Shown here: piece after piece, positions 57,511 to 64,000 of the stretch
Layout: each line of letters opens with the position of its first letter
How positions within the stretch are numbered: position 1 is the first letter of the stretch
DNA from: Chrysogorgia sp. JL179-B06
Taxonomy: Eukaryota; Cnidaria; Anthozoa; Scleralcyonacea; Chrysogorgiidae
Assembly: GCA_035772405.1 (NCBI GenBank)
Contig: JAYKKM010000381.1
Coordinates: 804,001 to 868,000, forward strand
Length of the DNA: 64,000 bases
Direction: 5' to 3'
Notes under the pieces: model-generated
Database searches by the model: none
What the model saw: only the letters and a program-made list of their open reading frames with translations
Told to the model about the DNA's origin: nothing
Program-made: the position numbers and the translations under genes

Positions 57511-60500
57511 CATATTTTGTTTGCAGTGTGTTCATATTTTGTTTGCAGTGTGTTCATATTTTGTTTGCAGTGTGTTCATATTTTGTTTGCAGTGTGTTCA
57601 TATTTTGTTTGCAGTGTGTTCATATTTTTTTTGCAGTGTGTTCATATTTTGTTTGCAGTGTGTTCATATTTTGTTTGCAGTGCTATGATATTTTGTTTGC
57701 AGTGTGTTCATATTTTGTTTGCAGTGCTATGATATTTTGTTTGCAGTGTGTTCATATTTTGTTTGCAGTGTGTTCATATTTTGTTTGCAGTGTGTTCATA
57801 TTTTGTTTGCAGTGTGTTCATATTTTGTTTGCAGTGTGTTCATATTTTGTTTGCAGTGCTATGATATTTTGTTTGCAGTGCACTGATATTTTGTTAGCAG
57901 TGCGCAGATATTTTGTTTGCAGTGCGATGATATTTTGTTTGCAGTGCGCAGATATTTTGTTTGCAGTGCGATGATATTTTGTTTGCAGTGCGCAGATATT
58001 TTGTTTGCAGTGCGATGATATTTTGTTTGCAGTGTGTTCATATTTTGTTTGCAGTGTGTTCATATTTTGTTTGCAGTGTGTTCATATTTTGTTTGCAGTG
58101 TGTTCATATTTTGTTTGCAGTGCGATGATATTTTGTTTGCAGTGTGTTCATATTTTGTTTGCAGTGTGTTCATATTTTGTTTGCAGTGTGTTCATATTTT
58201 GTTTGCAGTGTGTTCATATTTTGTTTGCAGTGTGTTCATATTTTGTTTGCAGTGTGTTCATATTTTGTTTGCAGTGCGATGATATTTTCTTTGCAGTGTG
58301 TTCATATTTTTTTGCAGTGTGTTCATATTTTGTTTGCAGTGCGTTCATATTTTGTTTGCAGTGCGATGATATTTTGTTTGCAGTGTGTTCATATCTTGTT
58401 TGCAGTGTGTTCATATTTTGTTTGCAGTGTGTTCATATTTTGTTTGCAGTGTGTTCATATTTTGTTTGCAGTGTGTTCATATTTTGTTTGCAGTGTGTTC
58501 ATATTTTGTTTGCAGTGCGATGATATTTTGTTTGCAGTGTGTTCATATTTTGTTTGCAGTGTGTTCATATTTTGTTTGCAGTGTGTTCATATTTTGTTTG
58601 CAGTGTGTTCATATTTTGTTTGCAGTGCGATGATATTTTGTTTGCAGTGCGCAGATATTTTGTTTGCAGTGCGCAGATATTTTGTTTGCAGTGTGCAGAT
58701 ATTTTGTTTGCAGTGCGCAGATATTTTGTTTGCAGTGCGCAGATATTTTGTTTGCAGTGTGTTCATATTTTGTTTGCAGTGTGTTCATATTTTGTTTGCA
58801 GTGTGTTCATATTTTGTTTGCAGTGTGTTCATATTTTGTTTGCAGTGTGTTCATATTTTGTTTGCAGTGTGTTCATATTTTGTTTGCAGTGTGTTCATAT
58901 TTTTTTTGCAGTGTGTTCATATTTTGTTTGCAGTGTGTTCATATTTTGTTTGCAGTGCGCAGATATTTTGTTTGCAGTGCGATGATATTTTGTTTGCAGT
59001 GCGCAGATATTTTGTTTGCAGTGTGTTCATATTTTGTTTGCAGTGTGTTCATATTTTGTTTGCAGTGTGTTCATATTTTGTTTGCAGTGTGTTCATATTT
59101 TGTTTGCAGTGCGCAGATATTTTGTTTGCAGTGCGATGATATTTTGTTTGCAGTGCGCAGATATTTTGTTTGCAGTGTGTTCATATTTTGTTTGCAGTGT
59201 GTTCATATTTTGTTTGCAGTGTGTTCATATTTTGTTTGCAGTGTGTTCATATTTTGTTTGCAGTGCTATGATATTTTGTTTGCAGTGTGTTCATATTTTG
59301 TTTGCAGTGTGTTCATATTTTGTTTGCAGTGTGTTCATATTTTGTTTGCAGTGTGTTCATATTTTGTTTGCAGTGTGTTCATATTTTGTTTGCAGTGCTA
59401 TGATATTTTGTTTGCAGTGCGCAGATATTTTGTTTGCAGTGCGCAGATATTTTGTTTGCAGTGCGCAGATATTTTGTTTGCAGTGCGCAGATATTTTGTT
59501 TGCAGTGCGCAGATATTTTGTTTGCAGTGTGTTCATATTTTGTTTGCAGTGTGTTCATATTTTGTTTGCAGTGTGTTCATATTTTGTTTGCAGTGTGTTC
59601 ATATTTTGTTTGCAGTGTGTTCATATTTTGTTTGCAGTGTGTTCATATTTTGTTTGCAGTGTGTTCATATTTTGTTTGCAGTGTGTTCATATTTTGTTTG
59701 CAGTGCTATGATATTTTGTTTGCAGTGTGTTCATATTTTGTTTGCAGTGTGTTCATATTTTGTTTGCAGTGTGTTCATATTTTGTTTGCAGTGCGATGAT
59801 ATTTTGTTCGCAGTGCGCAGATATTTTGTTTGCAGTGTGTTCATATTTTGTTTGCAGTGTGTTCATATTTTGTTTGCAGTGTGTTCATATTTTGTTTGCA
59901 GTGTGTTCATATTTTGTTTGCAGTGCTATGATATTTTGTTTGCAGTGTGTTCATATTTTGTTTGCAGTGTGTTCATATTTTGTTTGCAGTGTGTTCATAT
60001 TTTGTTTGCAGTGCGATGATATTTTGTTTGCAGTGTGTTCATATTTTGTTTGCAGTGTGTTCATATTTTGTTTGCAGTGTGTTCATATTTTGTTTGCAGT
60101 GTGTTCATATTTTGTTTGCAGTGTGTTCATATTTTGTTTGCAGTGTGTTCATATTTTGTTTGCAGTGTGTTCATATTTTGTTTGCAGTGTGTTCATATTT
60201 TGTTTGCAGTGCGATGATATTTTGTTCGCAGTGCGCAGATATTTTGTTTGCAGTGTGTTCATATTTTGTTTGCAGTGTGTTCATATTTTGTTTGCAGTGT
60301 GTTCATATTTTGTTTGCAGTGTGTTCATATTTTGTTTGCAGTGCTATGATATTTTGTTTGCAGTGTGTTCATATTTTGTTTGCAGTGTGTTCATATTTTG
60401 TTTGCAGTGTGTTCATATTTTGTTTGCAGTGCGATGATATTTTGTTTGCAGTGTGTTCATATTTTGTTTGCAGTGTGTTCATATTTTGTTTGCAGTGTGT

Positions 60501-63500
60501 TCATATTTTGTTTGCAGTGTGTTCATATTTTGTTTGCAGTGTGTTCATATTTTGTTTGCAGTGTGTTCATATTTTGTTTGCAGTGTGTTCATATTTTGTT
60601 TGCAGTGCGCAGATATTTTGTTTGCAGTGCGATGATATTTTGTTTGCAGTGCGCAGATATTTTGTTTGCAGTGTGTTCATATTTTGTTTGCAGTGTGTTC
60701 ATATTTTGTTTGCAGTGTGTTCATATTTTGTTTGCAGTGCTATGATATTTTGTTTGCAGTGTGTTCATATTTTGTTTGCAGTGTGTTCATATTTTGTTTG
60801 CAGTGTGTTCATATTTTGTTTGCAGTGTGTTCATATTTTGTTTGCAGTGTGTTCATATTTTGTTTGCAGTGCTATGATATTTTGTTTGCAGTGCGCAGAT
60901 ATTTTGTTTGCAGTGCGCAGATATTTTGTTTGCAGTGCGCAGATATTTTGTTTGCAGTGCGCAGATATTTTGTTTGCAGTGCGCAGATATTTTGTTTGCA
61001 GTGTGTTCATATTTTGTTTGCAGTGTGTTCATATTTTGTTTGCAGTGTGTTCATATTTTGTTTGCAGTGTGTTCATATTTTGTTTGCAGTGTGTTCATAT
61101 TTTGTTTGCAGTGTGTTCATATTTTGTTTGCAGTGTGTTCATATTTTTTTTGCAGTGTGTTCATATTTTGTTTGCAGTGTGTTCATATTTTGTTTGCAGT
61201 GCGCAGATATTTTGTTTGCAGTGCAATGATATTTTGTTTGCAGTGCGCAGATATTTTGTTTGCAGTGTGTTCATATTTTGTTTGCAGTGTGTTCATAATT
61301 TGTTTGCAGTGTGTTCATATTTTGTTTGCAGTGTGTTCATATTTTGTTTGCAGTGCTATGATATTTTGTTTGCAGTGTGTTCATATTTTGTTTGCAGTGT
61401 GTTCATATTTTGTTTGCAGTGTGTTCATATTTTGTTTGCAGTGCGATGATATTTTGTTCGCAGTGCGCAGATATTTTGTTTGCAGTGTGTTCATATTTTG
61501 TTTGCAGTGTGTTCATATTTTGTTTGCAGTGTGTTCATATTTTGTTTGCAGTGTGTTCATATTTTGTTTGCAGTGCTATGATATTTTGTTTGCAGTGTGT
61601 TCATATTTTGTTTGCAGTGTGTTCATATTTTGTTTGCAGTGTGTTCATATTTTGTTTGCAGTGCGATGATATTTTGTTTGCAGTGTGTTCATATTTTGTT
61701 TGCAGTGTGTTCATATTTTGTTTGCAGTGTGTTCATATTTTGTTTGCAGTGTGTTCATATTTTGTTTGCAGTGTGTTCATATTTTGTTTGCAGTGTTCAT
61801 ATTTTGTTTGCAGTGTGTTCATATTTTGTTTGCAGTGCGCAGATATTTTGTTTGCAGTGCGATGATATTTTGTTTGCAGTGCGCAGATATTTTGTTTGCA
61901 GTGTGTTCATATTTTGTTTGCAGTGTGTTCATATTTTGTTTGCAGTGTGTTCATATTTTGTTTGCAGTGTGTTCATATTTTGTTTGCAGTGCTATGATAT
62001 TTTGTTTGCAGTGTGTTCATATTTTGTTTGCAGTGTGTTCATATTTTGTTTGCAGTGTGTTCATATTTTGTTTGCAGTGCGATGATATTTTGTTTGCAGT
62101 GCGCAGATATTTTGTTTGCAGTGTGTTCATATTTTGTTTGCAGTGTGTTCATATTTTGTTTGCAGTGTGTTCATATTTTGTTTGCAGTGTGTTCATATTT
62201 TGTTTGCAGTGCTATGATATTTTGTTTGCAGTGTGTTCATATTTTGTTTGCAGTGTGTTCATATTTTGTTTGCAGTGTGTTCATATTTTGTTTGCAGTGC
62301 GATGATATTTTGTTTGCAGTGTGTTCATATTTTGTTTGCAGTGTGTTCATATTTTGTTTGCAGTGTGTTCATATTTTGTTTGCAGTGTGTTCATATTTTG
62401 TTTGCAGTGTGTTCATATTTTGTTTGCAGTGTGTTCATATTTTGTTTGCAGTGTGTTCATATTTTGTTTGCAGTGTGTTCATTTTTTGTTTGCAGTGCTA
62501 TGATATTTTGTTTGCAGTGCACTGATATTTTGTTTGCAGTGCGCCGATATTTTGTTTGCAGTGCGATGATATTTTGTTTGCAGTGCGCAGATATTTTGTT
62601 TGCAGTGCGATGATATTTAGTTTGCAGTGCGCAGATATTTTGTTTGCAGTGTGTTCATATTTTGTTTGCAGTGTGTTCATATTTTGTTTGCAGTGTGTTC
62701 ATATTTTGTTTGCAGTGTGTTCATATTTTGTTTGCAGTGTGTTCATATTTTGTTTGCAGTGTATTCATATTTTGTTTGCAGTGCTATGATATTTTATTTG
62801 CAGTGCACTGATATTTTGTTTGCAGTGCGCAGATATTTTGTTTGCAGTGCGCAGATATTTTGTTTGCAGTGTGTTCATATTTTGTTTGCAGTGCGCAGAT
62901 ATTTTGTTTGCAGTGTGTTCATATTTTGTTTGCAGTGTGTTCATATTTTGTTTGCAGTGTGTTCATATTTTGTTTGCAGTGTGTTCATATTTTGTTTGCA
63001 GTGTGTTCATATTTTGTTTGCAGTGCGCAGATATTTTGTTTGCAGTGCGATGATATTTTGTTTGCAGTGCGATGATATTTTGTTTGCAGTGCGCAGATAT
63101 TTTGTTTGCAGTGTGTTCATATTTTGTTTGCAGTGTGTTCATATTTTGTTTGCAGTGCTATGATATTTTGTTTGCAGTGTGTTCATATTTTGTTTGCAGT
63201 GTGTTCATATTTTGTTTGCAGTGTGTTCATATTTTGTTTGCAGTGTGTTCATATTTTGTTTGCAGTGCACTGATATTTTGTTTGCAGTGCACTGATATTT
63301 TGTTTGCAGTGCGCAGATATTTTGTTTGCAGTGCGATGATATTTTGTTTGCAGTGCGCAGATATTTTGTTTGCAGTGCGCAGATATTTTGTTTGCAGTGC
63401 GCAGATATTTTGTTTGCAGTGCGCAGATATTTTGTTTGCAGTGCGCAGATATTTTGTTTGCAGTGTGTTCATATTTTGTTTGCAGTGTGTTCATATTTTG

Positions 63501-64000
63501 TTTGCAGTGTGTTCATATTTTGTTTGCAGTGTGTTCATATTTTGTTTGCAGTGTGTTCATATTTTGTTTGCAGTGTGTTCATATTTTGTTTGCAGTGTGT
63601 TCATATTTTGTTTGCAGTGTGTTCATATTTTGTTTGCAGTGTGTTCATATTTTGTTTGCAGTGCGCAGATATTTTGTTTGCAGTGCGCAGATATTTTGTT
63701 TGCAGTGTGTTCATATTTTGTTTGCAGTGTGTTCATATTTTGTTTGCAGTGTGTTCATATTTTGTTTGCAGTGTGTTCATATTTTGTTTGCAGTGTGTTC
63801 ATATTTTGTTTGCAGTGCTATGATATTTTGTTTGCAGTGTGTTCATATTTTGTTTGCAGTGTGTTCATATTTTGTTTGCAGTGTGTTCATATTTTGTTTG
63901 CAGTGTGTTCATATTTTGTTTGCAGTGTGTTCATATTTTGTTTGCAGTGCTATGATATTTTGTTTGCAGTGCACTGATATTTTGTTTGCAGTGCGCAGAT

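Larger units (their letters stand above)
41454..64000. repeat. 22-bp higher-order satellite array (over 22.5 kb)
   Basis: About 1,025 head-to-tail monomers of 22 bp run off the right edge. The constant part is ATATTTTGTTTGCAGTG; the 5-base block after it takes mainly the states TGTTC, CGATG, CGCAG, CTATG, CACTG and TATTC. Monomers are almost perfectly 22 bp from 41.5 to 48 kb, with one 1-base loss near 44,335. Rare point variants (GATATTTAG, TTGTTCGCAG, ATATTTTTTTTGCAG) recur at exact multiples of 22, showing higher-order units. No gene, transposon or foreign sequence interrupts the array. All plus-strand frames are long because the unit lacks stop codons. Confidence 0.98.

Noticed and set aside
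41399..64000. Dozens of long plus- and minus-strand reading frames with Cys-rich or MNTLQTKY-type repeats
   Set aside because: They follow directly from a 22-bp unit without plus-strand stops; every frame gives the same repeat and there is no start context, splice signal or codon bias.
41454..64000. CRISPR-like array (constant core plus short variable block)
   Set aside because: The variable part is only 5 bases with about six recurring states, the sequence is eukaryotic, and there are no cas genes.

Overview
The window looks like a piece of a large, AT-rich, repeat-laden invertebrate genome, most likely a cnidarian (anthozoan-type). This is inferred from an intronless RING / TRAF-zinc-finger / kelch gene of a type I associate with cnidarian genomes, many CR1/L2- and RTE-like LINE tails, numerous fold-back MITEs and an otherwise intron-rich gene. 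Nothing looks bacterial or viral, and I cannot name the species.

Left part (1-41,450). Two protein-coding genes can be supported, both on the minus strand. The first is a coiled-coil protein whose last six exons can be joined in frame across 25,332 to 2,638. Splice sites and phases all agree, giving 391 residues with a UVR-like motif; the 5' end was not found. Its introns are packed with transposon relics. The second is a complete 526-residue RING-TRAF-kelch protein at 33,626-32,046, probably an E3 ubiquitin ligase or adaptor, lying between two inverted copies of a ~550-bp repeat. The rest is minisatellite (1-868), LINE 3' fragments, tRNA-derived SINEs, and many MITEs. Several MITEs have readable target-site duplications: Harbinger-like TAA/TTA, hAT-like 8 bp, Mutator-like 9 bp and TTAA. 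Two nested insertions can be read in order, and there are hammerhead-ribozyme-like motifs in Penelope-like repeat relics.

Right part (about 41,454-64,000, running off the window). A single uninterrupted tandem satellite of 22-bp monomers, about 1,025 copies. Each monomer has a constant ~17-base core and a 5-base variable block with only about six common states. The order of states repeats in higher-order units; rare marker variants recur at exact multiples of 22 bp, including 594, 418 and 2,244 bp. A patch at about 55.8-57.5 kb is scrambled by indels. The many long reading frames here are a by-product of a stop-free 22-bp unit and should not be taken as genes. This higher-order satellite is the most remarkable object in the window; a centromeric, heterochromatic or other structural role is possible but not shown by the sequence.
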